Shown here piece by piece: positions 32,406 through 40,511 of a stretch of 40,511 nt of DNA. Positions within the stretch are counted from its first letter, which is position 1. Every line of letters starts with the position of its first letter. Location: the NCBI GenBank assembly GCA_035412805.1, contig DAONVO010000011.1:1-40511 (forward strand), written 5' to 3'. Source of the DNA: DTU018 sp029550685 (lineage in GTDB: Bacteria > Bacillota > Syntrophomonadia > Syntrophomonadales > Syntrophomonadaceae). The translations under genes were made by a program, and so were the position numbers. The notes under the pieces are model-generated. The model saw only the letters and a list, made by a program, of their open reading frames with translations. It ran no database searches and was not told the origin of the DNA.

Positions 32406-32732
32406 CTACGATTTGCAGTGCTTAGGTTTTTCCCATTTGGGGATAAAACCGTTTTGCTCCAGCATTTGGTAGCGCTTTTCCATCCGAGAAATTATTTTCT
32501 TTCCTTTTTCTTCAGACATGACTCCATACTCAACATACTTGGAAATTACTTCTTTTTTCTTGTTGAGAATGTCCTTGTGCAACGCAGATAGTTCTTGCTT
32601 TTGCTTTTCAGTTAGCTGAATATCAGGTTTGGTTGCTTCTGCATTAGTTGCAGCATAAACCGGAGAACCTATTGTGGTTAGAAAGGCGAATACTAACAGC
32701 GATGCTACCAGAGTCTTCTGAAGCCTTGTGAT
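32406..32732 (-). CDS. DUF2680 (YckD-like) secreted protein with an ATC start
   Basis: A 108-residue frame with a clear exported-protein layout: a basic start (TRLQK), hydrophobic core (TLVASLLVFAFLTTIG), an AlaAla site after VYA, then the DUF2680 domain (LTEKQKQELSALHKDIL, KKKEVISKYVEYGVMSEE, MEKRYQMLEQNGFIP). No ATG, GTG or TTG occurs in frame upstream of the signal sequence before a stop. The strong AAAGGAGGG site ends 6 nt before ATC (32732-32730), which is therefore the apparent start. Either a rare AUC initiation or an ATG-to-ATC change, real or technical, explains this. DUF2680 proteins are of unknown function and are found in spore-forming Firmicutes. A terminator follows. Confidence 0.8.
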   Translation of the reverse strand: MTRLQKTLVASLLVFAFLTTIGSPVYAATNAEATKPDIQLTEKQKQELSALHKDILNKKKEVISKYVEYGVMSEEKGKKIISRMEKRYQMLEQNGFIPKWEKPKHCKS

Positions 32733-32791
32733 GGAAAGCCCTCCTTTCCCGGTTGGATATTTGTAGTTTTTGTATTGTGAGTTCTTTTATG

Positions 32792-32820
32792 TTGATAATT
32801 TTTTACCAAGCTGATATAAA
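32792..32820 (+). promoter_or_regulatory. Strong candidate sigma-A promoter of pepF
   Basis: TTGATA (32792-32797), 17 bp spacer, TATAAA (32815-32820): 5/6 and 5/6 matches, about 100 bp before the pepF start. It lies divergent to the DUF2680 gene. Confidence 0.65.
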
Positions 32821-32925
32821 ATGACTGGACACCCATGAGCCTTGCTTATATTACAGAGGAATGGGCTATACTAGCATAGAAGGTAAGGAGATAGAAAAGA
32901 TTGGCAGACAATAAGGAGGATGACT

Positions 32926-34728
32926 GTGGAAGCCAGGAAACGCGAGGATATAGCCGAGGAATACCGTTGGCAGCTGGGAGACATCTATAAAAACCAGGAT
33001 GAATGGGAAAAGGATTTTAATCGTGTCAAGGAATTAATCGAACAGATTGGTCCCTATCAAGGCAGAGTAGGGGAATCAGCAGAGACCTTGAAGCAGGTGT
33101 TGGAGATATTAAATGAAATGCAGCGCAAAGGGGATAATCTTTATGTTTATTCCCGCATGCGTAGGGATGAAGACAATTCCAATGCTGAGTATCAAACCCT
33201 GTTTGACCGGGCGGAAGGATTGAGTGTACAGAGCAGCAGTGCCGTAGCTTTTGTGGTACCTGAGTTGCTGGCTATGAGCCGTGAGCAGGTTAAGGAATAT
33301 GAGAAAGCTGAGCCGGAACTGGCTGTTTATGCCCATTATTTTGATGAACTGTTCCGGCAAAAAGAACACATATTAGGGGAAAAGGAAGAACGCTTACTGG
33401 CCATGTCAGCTGACTTGTCTTCCGCCTCCAACAATATCTTTACCATGCTGAACAACGCAGATATCAAGTTTCCTCACATACGCGATGAAAATGGCCAGGA
33501 AGTGGAATTAACCAAGGGACGCTATGGGCGTTTCATGGAAAGCCGGGACCGGCGGGTTCGCAAAGATGCCTATGAAGGATTATACAGCTCCTATAAGAGT
33601 TTAATTAATACTCTGGCTGCTACTCTCAGCTCCAGCATCAAAAGGGATATTTTTTACGCCCGGGCCCGCAATTATCCTTCTGCACTTCATGCGGCCCTGG
33701 ATCAGGATAATGTTCCTGTGGAGGTATATAACCAGCTGATCACCAGTGTAAACAACCATCTGGACAGTATGTATCGTTATATGAAAATACGGAAAAAGCT
33801 GTTACAGGTAGATCCCCTGTACATGTATGACATTTATGTACCTTTGGTCGCTGACTTTGATATGAAGGTTACCTATGAAGAAGCTAAAGAGAAAACCTTG
33901 CAGGGACTGAAGCCCTTGGGAGAGGAATACCTGTCGGTTCTGCGGCAGGGCTATCAGGGACGTTGGATTGACGTATATGAGAACAAGGGTAAAACCAGTG
34001 GGGCTTATTCCTGGGGAACTTATGACACCCATCCTTATGTTTTAATGAATTATGACGATAAACTGGATGATCTGTTTACTCTGGCCCATGAGATGGGGCA
34101 TTCCCTGCACAGTTACTATTCCAATCAAACCCAACCCTATGTATATAGCCAGTACAGTATATTCGTGGCGGAAGTTGCCTCAACCGTGAACGAATCACTT
34201 TTAATTGATCACCTGTTGAAAAACACTGATAATCCCCAGGAAAAGATGTACCTGCTCAATCACTACCTGGAACAATTCAGGGGAACCGTTTACCGGCAGA
34301 CTATGTTTGCCGAATTTGAAAAAATCACTCACGAGCGGGTGGAAGCCGGCGATGCCCTGACCCCGGAGACTTTAGGTGAAATGTATTTGGAATTAAATAA
34401 AAAGTATTACGGGCCGGAAGTGGAAATGGACGATAATATCTGCGTGGAATGGGCGCGTATTCCCCATTTCTATTCGGCTTTTTATGTCTATAAATACGCT
34501 ACCGGTTTCTCGGCAGCTACTGCTATCAAGCAGAGTATTCTGGAAGAAGGTCAGCCAGCCGTAGACAGGTATTTAAATTTTCTCAAATCAGGGAGTTCTG
34601 ATTATCCTATTAATCTGCTGCAAAAAGCCGGTGTAGACCTGACTACTCCCGAACCGGTGGAAAAAGCCCTCAGCTACTTCAGCAAGCTCTTGGATGAGTT
34701 TGAGAAGTTGGCTTATAGCGCAGTATAA
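32926..34728 (+). CDS. pepF: Oligoendopeptidase F (M3 family)
   Basis: A 600-residue cytoplasmic zinc metallopeptidase of family M3B. The zinc site is HEMGH (388-392) in LAHEMGHSLHSYYS, with the third ligand Glu in FVAEVASTVNESLL about 25 residues on. The C-terminal HFYSAFYVYKYATGFSAA segment, whose tyrosines and histidine bind substrate, is intact. It cleaves short peptides of roughly 7-17 residues. GTG 32926 is preferred to ATG 32920 because AAGGAGG directly touches the latter. It is a single gene with its own promoter. Confidence 0.94.
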   Translation: MEARKREDIAEEYRWQLGDIYKNQDEWEKDFNRVKELIEQIGPYQGRVGESAETLKQVLEILNEMQRKGDNLYVYSRMRRDEDNSNAEYQTLFDRAEGLSVQSSSAVAFVVPELLAMSREQVKEYEKAEPELAVYAHYFDELFRQKEHILGEKEERLLAMSADLSSASNNIFTMLNNADIKFPHIRDENGQEVELTKGRYGRFMESRDRRVRKDAYEGLYSSYKSLINTLAATLSSSIKRDIFYARARNYPSALHAALDQDNVPVEVYNQLITSVNNHLDSMYRYMKIRKKLLQVDPLYMYDIYVPLVADFDMKVTYEEAKEKTLQGLKPLGEEYLSVLRQGYQGRWIDVYENKGKTSGAYSWGTYDTHPYVLMNYDDKLDDLFTLAHEMGHSLHSYYSNQTQPYVYSQYSIFVAEVASTVNESLLIDHLLKNTDNPQEKMYLLNHYLEQFRGTVYRQTMFAEFEKITHERVEAGDALTPETLGEMYLELNKKYYGPEVEMDDNICVEWARIPHFYSAFYVYKYATGFSAATAIKQSILEEGQPAVDRYLNFLKSGSSDYPINLLQKAGVDLTTPEPVEKALSYFSKLLDEFEKLAYSAV

Positions 34729-34732
34729 ACTT

Positions 34733-34960
34733 TGAGATCGCCACGGCACTTCGTGCCTCGCGATGACACACCGCAGTAAAGCCGAAGTATTAGCCAGGCG
34801 AGGAGTCCCGGAGCGAGCTGGCTAATATTATTCCTGATGACAAGCAGCCTTTTTGGCCATTGAGGGCTATTTTCACAGCAATGACAGGATAGCTGTCTTT
34901 TGGGCGATGAAGCATAGATAGCTTAGATCAACACGTTGCTGGGCTCCTCGCGATGATACA
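34733..34960. repeat. Dispersed intergenic repeat block 4
   Basis: Fragments of the same mosaic: GAGATCGCCACGGCAC-TTCG-GTGCCTCGCGATGACA hairpin (34734-34769), AGGCGAGGAGTCCCGGAGCG followed by AGCTGGCTAATATT (34796-34830), and ATTTTCACAGCAATGACAG near 34870. Orientation matches block 3. The rest of the 340 bp gap before the next gene holds only a TATAAT (35019-35024) without a good -35. Confidence 0.75.
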
Positions 34961-35091
34961 GCGAGGGCTTTTCCTTTCTTACCAGCATTGAGGAGATATT
35001 TTGTTGGCTATTGCTAAATATAATGAGGGGAAATGGAGCATAACTATTTAGGAGATACTTCTCAACATATATGGCACAAGGAGGGTTACAG

Positions 35092-38000
35092 TTGACCCAG
35101 GGCTATAGTGAGAGTCGATTTGATGAAGTTATGCACGGAATCAAACCCCTTTTAAGTGATCATGCCAACTTCGATCTGGTGGTGGGAATTCCTTTTGTAG
35201 ATGAACAGGATCACCTGCCCCAGCTGTTAAAGTCAATTGATGAAGTCCTTAAATCCTGGATAGGCAAGAGGCAGTTAATTGTTTGTGTGGGTGATGCAGG
35301 AGCAGGACACATTTTAGCATCTATACAGAATCTCCAGTTACACCATCCCCATATCGAGTTTGTTCTGCCTCCCGAGATAAGCGGACGGGGGACGAGTATT
35401 CGAGCACTTTTAGAAATCGCCAACGCCATCGAAGCGGATTTGATGGTGTTTTCAGCTCATATGTCCAGTCAAACTGATCCGGTGTTGGAAGATGCTTGGT
35501 TGGACAGCCTGTTAACTCCTATTCAAGGTGATTATGATTTGGTGTTGGGGAGCCTGCGCCGCTATCAAGTAATGGACAGTATCGCCCATATGCTGGCTTC
35601 ACCGATACTGGAAAGCTTTTATGGGGCCCGGGTGGGAGACCCTTTGGGAGGAATCTATGCTTTCAGCCATGATTTTGTGGAGGAACTGGCTCATGAAGGC
35701 CCTTTCTGGGGAGAAAGCATCCAGGGGTATGGTATTGATTTCTGGATTCTCACTAGAGCCTTATGCTGGAATAAAACCATTTGTGAAGTAAATTTAGGCG
35801 GTGCAGTAAAACTGCACAGTCTGGAAACGCGTAACCGCATTTTCCGGGAAAATGCCCGTACCATATTTGAAGCCGTCAAAAGGGATAGTGCTGTCTGGCT
35901 CAAGGATCGCCTGCTTATTAAAGTGGCTGACATTCTTTCCCGCCAGGAGGTCAAACGCCCTGACTATATAACTTATCCTCCGGCCAGCCTGCTGAGTAAT
36001 TTCCAGCAAAGCTTGGAAAAAAACCGCGAACTGCTGGCAGTAATTAACCCTGGCGGGGAATTGTCTCGCTTAGCCTCAACTCAGCCTTTCCATATGAATG
36101 ATGAATTATGGGTATCAGCACTGTTTGAACTTATGGTGCAATATGTTTTCGGTGATCAGGCCAATGGAGATGCTATTTTTGACCTGTTAACCGGGCTGTA
36201 TAATGGACGGGTGCTGAGCTATATAAACGAAATACAGGCTTTTCAGAAGAATTTATCTGCGGAAGCGGAACAAGAGCGGGACGAACTCATACTTCACAAA
36301 ATGGAGTCCATTCATCGAAAGCTAACCGAAGTATTTTGGAAACACAAACCTGGCTTAAACCAGGTATGGAGCCAATACCAGGAGCAGTGCCGTCCCCCCA
36401 TCATTCCCCTTAGTTACACGGAATACGTACCTGGCAAACCTATTGTGGTGCCCAAGCGAATAATAGGCAAGGATCAGCGTATTATAGCCACCGACAATAT
36501 TTTCCGGGAACTGCGCAAACGCTATGAAAACCGCTTCAATGAGTTCCTCAGTGAAGGTCTGGGCGTGGATCTGCATTCTCCAGAACAGGTCATTATACAA
36601 GCTATGGAAGATTATATGCAGAAGCTGGAAGCTGGCCTGGACCAACTCCTTCCGGGAGATATTCACACGGAAGCCGGCTTAAGGTCCTTTATGGAAGGAT
36701 TATTAGCCCTTTTTCCGGACCACCGTATGTTTACCATTAGTTCCGACTTGCTTCGCGAAATGGTAGTGAGATTCCCACCGGTTAACCTGATGATTCCTCT
36801 AGGGTACTACAAAGCTGAACAGCTGCTGGAAAACATGGACCCGCGTGATGTGGTTACTTATGCCAATCTGATGGCCAGCTGGAGTTATACCGACCGGGAT
36901 TTGCTGTGGCTGGTAGATAATCTGAAACCGGAAAGCTTTGAATGGGTAGATCTGAAACCTGTCCTGCTTAGCCCGGAACTGCACTCGGGTCGGCTCAACC
37001 AGGCTAAGATTTCTGACCTGAACCGGGTTACCGGCCGGATTATCGTTAAGCCCTTGGGGGCAGACCAAGGCGGTAAATATCCTAAAACTCGTTACTTTAC
37101 CAGTATAGTACGCAGGTTGGCAGTGGCGGAACAGTATTCGAAGATCTTTCAGATCAATGTTTCGGAAAGGAAAAACATCAGTCTTAAGGTGCGCAACTCT
37201 TTGCTGGGGATTCGCCGGGGTGACGAATTCTCGGCCCATAATATCTTTGAAAATTACCATCATCGCAGTTTGGTACAGAAAGTCAAATTCTTGGCTCAGA
37301 GGCTGGAAAAGGAGGGACGCGCTGAGATCGCCCGTCTGCTGCATCTTATGGTCCAGGGTTATGGTTTGAGTCAAGTGCTGGAAAACGAAACGTTTATGAC
37401 CTGTACGGCTTGGAGCTGGGCTAGTTATAGCTTCAAAGGCGGGCAAAAGATACCTACCCCGGTTACCACTAGTGTTGAAAGCCGCTGGTTTAACCACGAC
37501 CTCCTGGAAGCTCTCTATCAGGAATTAGGCTATGACCCCCAGGAAATGATAAAGATTGTTTTCCGTATGATTCAAGCCGGCAAGAGCCATGTCAGTCTCC
37601 TGGATACCCTGATGCCTACCCGGCCAAAAGATGTAACCGTGGTGATTCAGGAAACTACCACCGAGCCCAGTCGTCCTTTGCAGCGTTATGAAGGTAATCC
37701 GCTGTTGGAGCCATTGGAAGGAAGCAAATGGGAGTCCAAATATGTGCTAAATCCCGGAGCCCTGCGCATTGGGGACAGGGTCTACCTGTTCTACCGGGCA
37801 GTGGGGGATGATAATATATCCCACATTGGATTGGCAATAACCGATGGGTTTAAGGTGTTGGAGCGCTTGCCTGATCCAATATTTTCGCCGCAAATACCTG
37901 AGGAAAAGATGGGCTGTGAGGACCCCCGCTTGATTGTTATCGAAGACAGGATTTTTATGCTCTATACCGCTTATGACGGTAATATTGCCCAGATAGCGGC

Positions 38001-38622
38001 AGCTTCCATTTCTCTAGAAGACTTCAAGGCCGGGAACTACACCAACTGGAAGCGGGAAGGGCTGGCTTTCCAAAATATTTGGGATAAAGATGCCATTATC
38101 TTTCCTGAAAAAATAAACGGTAAGTATATAATCTATCACCGTATTGAACCCAGTATATGGGTAACTTATAGTAATGAATTGAAATTTCCCATTTGGGAAA
38201 AACATGCCATTATTGCCGGGCCTAGACCAGGACGTATGTGGGATTCTATGAAAATCGGAGCCGGGGCCCAGCCGTTAAAGACTCGATATGGATGGCTGTT
38301 GATCTATCATGGTGTTGATTTTAATTATGTCTATCGCTTGGGAGTCTTGCTGGTGGATCTAGAAAACCCTCGCAAGGTTATTTACCGGTCTCCCAATCCC
38401 ATACTGGAGCCAGAAGAGGATTACGAAATAGGCCTAAGCGGAGCCTGGGTACCCAATGTGGTATTTACATGCGGAGCCGTACCAGGAACTGATAAAGAAA
38501 CCCTGGAAGATGATGATGAAATCCTGGTCTACTATGGAGCGGCTGATACCAGCATAGGTGTAGCCCGGGCAACCCTGGCTGACCTTGTACCTGAGTCATT
38601 CAGAATAACATCCCCTAGTTAA
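35092..38622 (+). CDS. Glycosyltransferase / GH130 phosphorylase-like fusion protein
   Basis: A 1176-residue soluble protein. Residues about 25-250 are a GT-A fold of the GT2/GT81 (glucosyl-3-phosphoglycerate synthase-like) type: FDLVVGIPFVDEQDHLPQLL, a PEISGRGTSIRALLEIA loop, DPLGGIYAFSHDF and GYGIDFWILTRAL. The usual DxD metal motif is replaced by FSAH (about 120-123). Residues about 320-860 are a largely helical region I cannot assign. Residues about 864-1170 are a GH130 five-bladed propeller: YEGNPLLEP, LNPGALRIGDRVYLFYRA, CEDPR (942-946) with the catalytic-type Asp, and YYGAADTSIGVA. GH130 enzymes phosphorolyse beta-mannosides or hydrolyse them. TTG 35092 is chosen for the AAGGAGGG site 6 nt upstream. 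A role in making and recycling a mannosyl or glucosyl compound is inference. Confidence 0.85.
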   Translation: MTQGYSESRFDEVMHGIKPLLSDHANFDLVVGIPFVDEQDHLPQLLKSIDEVLKSWIGKRQLIVCVGDAGAGHILASIQNLQLHHPHIEFVLPPEISGRGTSIRALLEIANAIEADLMVFSAHMSSQTDPVLEDAWLDSLLTPIQGDYDLVLGSLRRYQVMDSIAHMLASPILESFYGARVGDPLGGIYAFSHDFVEELAHEGPFWGESIQGYGIDFWILTRALCWNKTICEVNLGGAVKLHSLETRNRIFRENARTIFEAVKRDSAVWLKDRLLIKVADILSRQEVKRPDYITYPPASLLSNFQQSLEKNRELLAVINPGGELSRLASTQPFHMNDELWVSALFELMVQYVFGDQANGDAIFDLLTGLYNGRVLSYINEIQAFQKNLSAEAEQERDELILHKMESIHRKLTEVFWKHKPGLNQVWSQYQEQCRPPIIPLSYTEYVPGKPIVVPKRIIGKDQRIIATDNIFRELRKRYENRFNEFLSEGLGVDLHSPEQVIIQAMEDYMQKLEAGLDQLLPGDIHTEAGLRSFMEGLLALFPDHRMFTISSDLLREMVVRFPPVNLMIPLGYYKAEQLLENMDPRDVVTYANLMASWSYTDRDLLWLVDNLKPESFEWVDLKPVLLSPELHSGRLNQAKISDLNRVTGRIIVKPLGADQGGKYPKTRYFTSIVRRLAVAEQYSKIFQINVSERKNISLKVRNSLLGIRRGDEFSAHNIFENYHHRSLVQKVKFLAQRLEKEGRAEIARLLHLMVQGYGLSQVLENETFMTCTAWSWASYSFKGGQKIPTPVTTSVESRWFNHDLLEALYQELGYDPQEMIKIVFRMIQAGKSHVSLLDTLMPTRPKDVTVVIQETTTEPSRPLQRYEGNPLLEPLEGSKWESKYVLNPGALRIGDRVYLFYRAVGDDNISHIGLAITDGFKVLERLPDPIFSPQIPEEKMGCEDPRLIVIEDRIFMLYTAYDGNIAQIAAASISLEDFKAGNYTNWKREGLAFQNIWDKDAIIFPEKINGKYIIYHRIEPSIWVTYSNELKFPIWEKHAIIAGPRPGRMWDSMKIGAGAQPLKTRYGWLLIYHGVDFNYVYRLGVLLVDLENPRKVIYRSPNPILEPEEDYEIGLSGAWVPNVVFTCGAVPGTDKETLEDDDEILVYYGAADTSIGVARATLADLVPESFRITSPS

Positions 38623-38855
38623 TCTTCGTACAGTGAACGCGGCCCACCAATATTTTAGTACGGGCAAGGGTCATGGTCAGATGAGCACATATCTTATAGA
38701 ATCTTCACCTCTATTGGTGTCATTGATTATAGCAATACCATATTTGTCAATGGCAAAAGCACACCTGGAGGAATGACATTTCCTCTATTTGGAAAAAATA
38801 AGATAATATAAAGGAAATTAACAGCAGAGGAAGAAATTATAGAGGTGGAGGTTCA
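38623..38855. other. Intergenic region before the sensor kinase
   Basis: 233 bp with no gene. There is no clear terminator for the fusion gene and no well-spaced promoter; an AT-rich TAAGATAATATAAAGG stretch at about 38799-38814 could hold a -10 box. The sensor kinase ribosome site (AGAGGTGGAGG) lies at its end. Confidence 0.4.
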
Positions 38856-40391
38856 GTGTTAATGAAGATGTTAAAAGCAGTATCCAATTTCAAAGGTCAG
38901 GCATTGCCCCACCTAGTTCAGCAACACATAGGTGCCGGCAATCTGCGAACCAGTGAAATCTTCTTGGATAGAATATTTAGGCACAAGCTGGACTTTATTT
39001 GTATTGTAAATGAGCAACGCAAAATTACCTATCTAAGTCCATCTGTGAAGAGTCTTCTAGGGTATTCTGCAGAACAGATTAGGACGCATGCTGGTATTGG
39101 GATATACTTAGTACATCCAGATGATTGCAAAATGGTACTAAGCTTGATGGACTCACTGCTGTCGGCTGATGGTTTTGGACAGTTGGAATGCAGAATCCGG
39201 CACCAGCAGAACTTTTATATTAGGATGAAAGTCATCGGCCATTCCTTAACCAAAGCTGTAAACGGCAGCCGGGAAGTGATTTTGGCCTGCTATGTTTTAG
39301 AACGCAGGAGAATTGCCCAGGAAATAGAGGAAAGAGCCGAATATCTGAACACCCTGATTGATACCATGAGTCAGCTATTATTTACCTATGACAGCAAACT
39401 CCGCATTACGTTTATGAATAAGCGCTGTAGCGATTACCTGGGATATGATCCCGATATAACAATGGGTAAATGTATATGGGAACTCTTTCCGGAAAAGCAC
39501 CAGTCTGGAGTATTCACCGAGGCCTTAAACTGTCTTATTAAAGGTAATTCCGGCCAATATGAAACCATCATGAAACGCAAAGATGGCTCATGGCTGCCAG
39601 TTAGGCTGCTCAGTTTCCCCATCATTAAAAATGGTATAATCATTGGTGGATTGGTCGTGTGTGAAGATATTACCGAGCAATTTAAAATACAGCAGGAAAT
39701 GGCGCGCCTGGCACAATTACATATGGTGGGAGAGATAGCTGCCGGCATTGGACATGAAATACGTAATCCTATGACTACGGTACAGGGTTTTTTGCAGATG
39801 CTCAGCCAGAATGAAGAATTGAGCAAGTATCATAACTATTTTCAACTTATGCTGGAAGAATTGGAGCGGGCTAATGGAATTATCAACGAATTTTTGTCTT
39901 TGGCCAGAAATAAGGTGGTCAATTACCAGCGAATAAACCTAAACCATGTACTGAACAGCATGTATCCTCTCCTGCAATCTAATGCTGTTATTGATGACAA
40001 ACAGGTTTGCTTTATTCCAGGAATCATCGAAGATTTATTACTGGATGAAAAAGAGATCCGCCAGTTAATATTAAATCTGGTCTGTAATGGGCTGGAGGCA
40101 ATGCCAGCTGGGGGAAAGGTTACTATAACTACCGAACAACTGAATGACAAGGTCCGGCTGTCAATACAAGATGAAGGTTCCGGAATTGATCCGTCTATAC
40201 TGGATAAAATCGGTACTCCCTTCTTTACCACCAAGGATAAGGGAACCGGCTTGGGGTTGGCAGTGTGTTTCAGAATAATTGCCCGTCACAAGGCCACGGT
40301 AGATATACAGACCGGCCCACAGGGGACCACTTTCTGTATTGATTTCAAGGTGAATAGAAATTATCACCTGAAGACAGGCTACGATGAATGA
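38856..40391 (+). CDS. Soluble PAS-PAS sensor histidine kinase (sporulation-kinase type)
   Basis: A 511-residue kinase without membrane segments. It has PAS 1 at about 37-150 (LDFICIVNEQRKITYLSPSV), PAS 2 at about 161-275 ending EDITEQ, a HisKA domain with the phosphoacceptor His300 in GIGHEIRNPMTTVQGFLQ, and a HATPase domain from about 395 with N-box-like NLVCNGLEAM, G1 DEGSGID and FFTTKDKGTGLGL. The H-box with RNPMTTVQGFLQ is typical of KinA/KinE-like kinases feeding the Spo0 phosphorelay. No response regulator lies beside it in the window, consistent with an orphan kinase. GTG 38856 follows AGGTGGAGG; ATG 38862 is a possible alternative. Confidence 0.9.
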   Translation: MLMKMLKAVSNFKGQALPHLVQQHIGAGNLRTSEIFLDRIFRHKLDFICIVNEQRKITYLSPSVKSLLGYSAEQIRTHAGIGIYLVHPDDCKMVLSLMDSLLSADGFGQLECRIRHQQNFYIRMKVIGHSLTKAVNGSREVILACYVLERRRIAQEIEERAEYLNTLIDTMSQLLFTYDSKLRITFMNKRCSDYLGYDPDITMGKCIWELFPEKHQSGVFTEALNCLIKGNSGQYETIMKRKDGSWLPVRLLSFPIIKNGIIIGGLVVCEDITEQFKIQQEMARLAQLHMVGEIAAGIGHEIRNPMTTVQGFLQMLSQNEELSKYHNYFQLMLEELERANGIINEFLSLARNKVVNYQRINLNHVLNSMYPLLQSNAVIDDKQVCFIPGIIEDLLLDEKEIRQLILNLVCNGLEAMPAGGKVTITTEQLNDKVRLSIQDEGSGIDPSILDKIGTPFFTTKDKGTGLGLAVCFRIIARHKATVDIQTGPQGTTFCIDFKVNRNYHLKTGYDE

Positions 40392-40404
40392 AAACATGAA
40401 CCTG

Positions 40405-40511
40405 TCATCGGCCGTTCCGGCACTCCCGATGTTCGCTATCGCTCACGACTAATGTTGCGAGGAGCGAAGCGACGTGGCGATCGTTTGACCAGCATGTTTG
40501 CTGAGCCGATG
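40405..40511. repeat. Dispersed intergenic repeat block 5, cut by the window edge
   Basis: Starts with CGTTCCGGCACTCCCGATGTT and CGCTATCGCTCACGACTAAT, then TTGCGAGGAGCGAAGCGACG and TGGCGATCG. This is the same unit as 3870-3915 (GATGCTCGCTGACGCTCACTACTAATG...). The block continues beyond the window. Confidence 0.7.

Noticed and set aside
36799..37497. 232-residue minus-strand ORF
   Set aside because: Antisense shadow of the glycosyltransferase/GH130 fusion gene, without a ribosome site.
1..40511. tRNA or rRNA genes
   Set aside because: No cloverleaf with a TTCGA-type T-arm or rRNA-like conserved segment was seen on either strand by reading.

Overview
This window looks like chromosomal DNA of a low-to-mid GC, Gram-positive-type anaerobe (Firmicutes, Clostridia). 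The evidence is strong AGGAGG ribosome-binding sites, frequent GTG and TTG starts, a KinA-type PAS histidine kinase, an LCP-family wall enzyme, a DUF2680 secreted protein and a pyruvate formate-lyase pair. A complex I without NuoEFG, followed by a membrane FeS oxidoreductase of the EMO/HdrD type, recalls syntrophic or sulfate-reducing Clostridia (Syntrophomonas or Desulfotomaculum relatives). The genus cannot be fixed from sequence reading alone.

Layout. 1-500 is a non-coding mosaic repeat. 557-2957 encodes a NitT/TauT-type ABC importer (binding protein, permease, ATPase), convergent with a small stress-type protein (2954-3346). 3360-4240 is a second repeat mosaic. 4246-7211 carries pflA and pflB on the minus strand, divergent from an ABC-F ATPase (7367-9286). 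A 50-residue membrane microprotein, hflX and an LCP-family gene follow, closed by a hairpin at 11878-11903. 11970-15263 is an accessory stretch of lipoproteins, a membrane protein and decayed ORFs. 15264-15720 is a third repeat mosaic, in inverted orientation. 15795-18349 (minus) holds a flavin reductase-like protein and a large peptidoglycan-binding/LysM/beta-propeller protein.

The metabolic centre is 18852-30915: nuoA-B-C-D-H-I-J-K-L-M-N (11 subunits, no E, F or G), then a hairpin, then a membrane-anchored FeS oxidoreductase with a NarI-like cytochrome b domain, two 4Fe-4S motifs and two cysteine-rich CCG domains. The grouping suggests an energy-conserving module in which a proton-pumping complex I fed by something other than NADH exchanges electrons with menaquinone, while the FeS oxidoreductase provides a second route into the same pool. 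That coupling is inference.

31002-32732 is a decaying accessory patch: a frameshifted methyltransferase, a cupin, an IS256-family transposase remnant, and a DUF2680 protein whose only well-placed start is ATC. The window ends with oligoendopeptidase F, a repeat block, a 1176-residue glycosyltransferase/GH130 fusion, a soluble sensor kinase and the edge of another repeat block.

The recurring intergenic mosaics (at least five places, both orientations, with perfect palindromes inside) are the main structure that genes do not explain.
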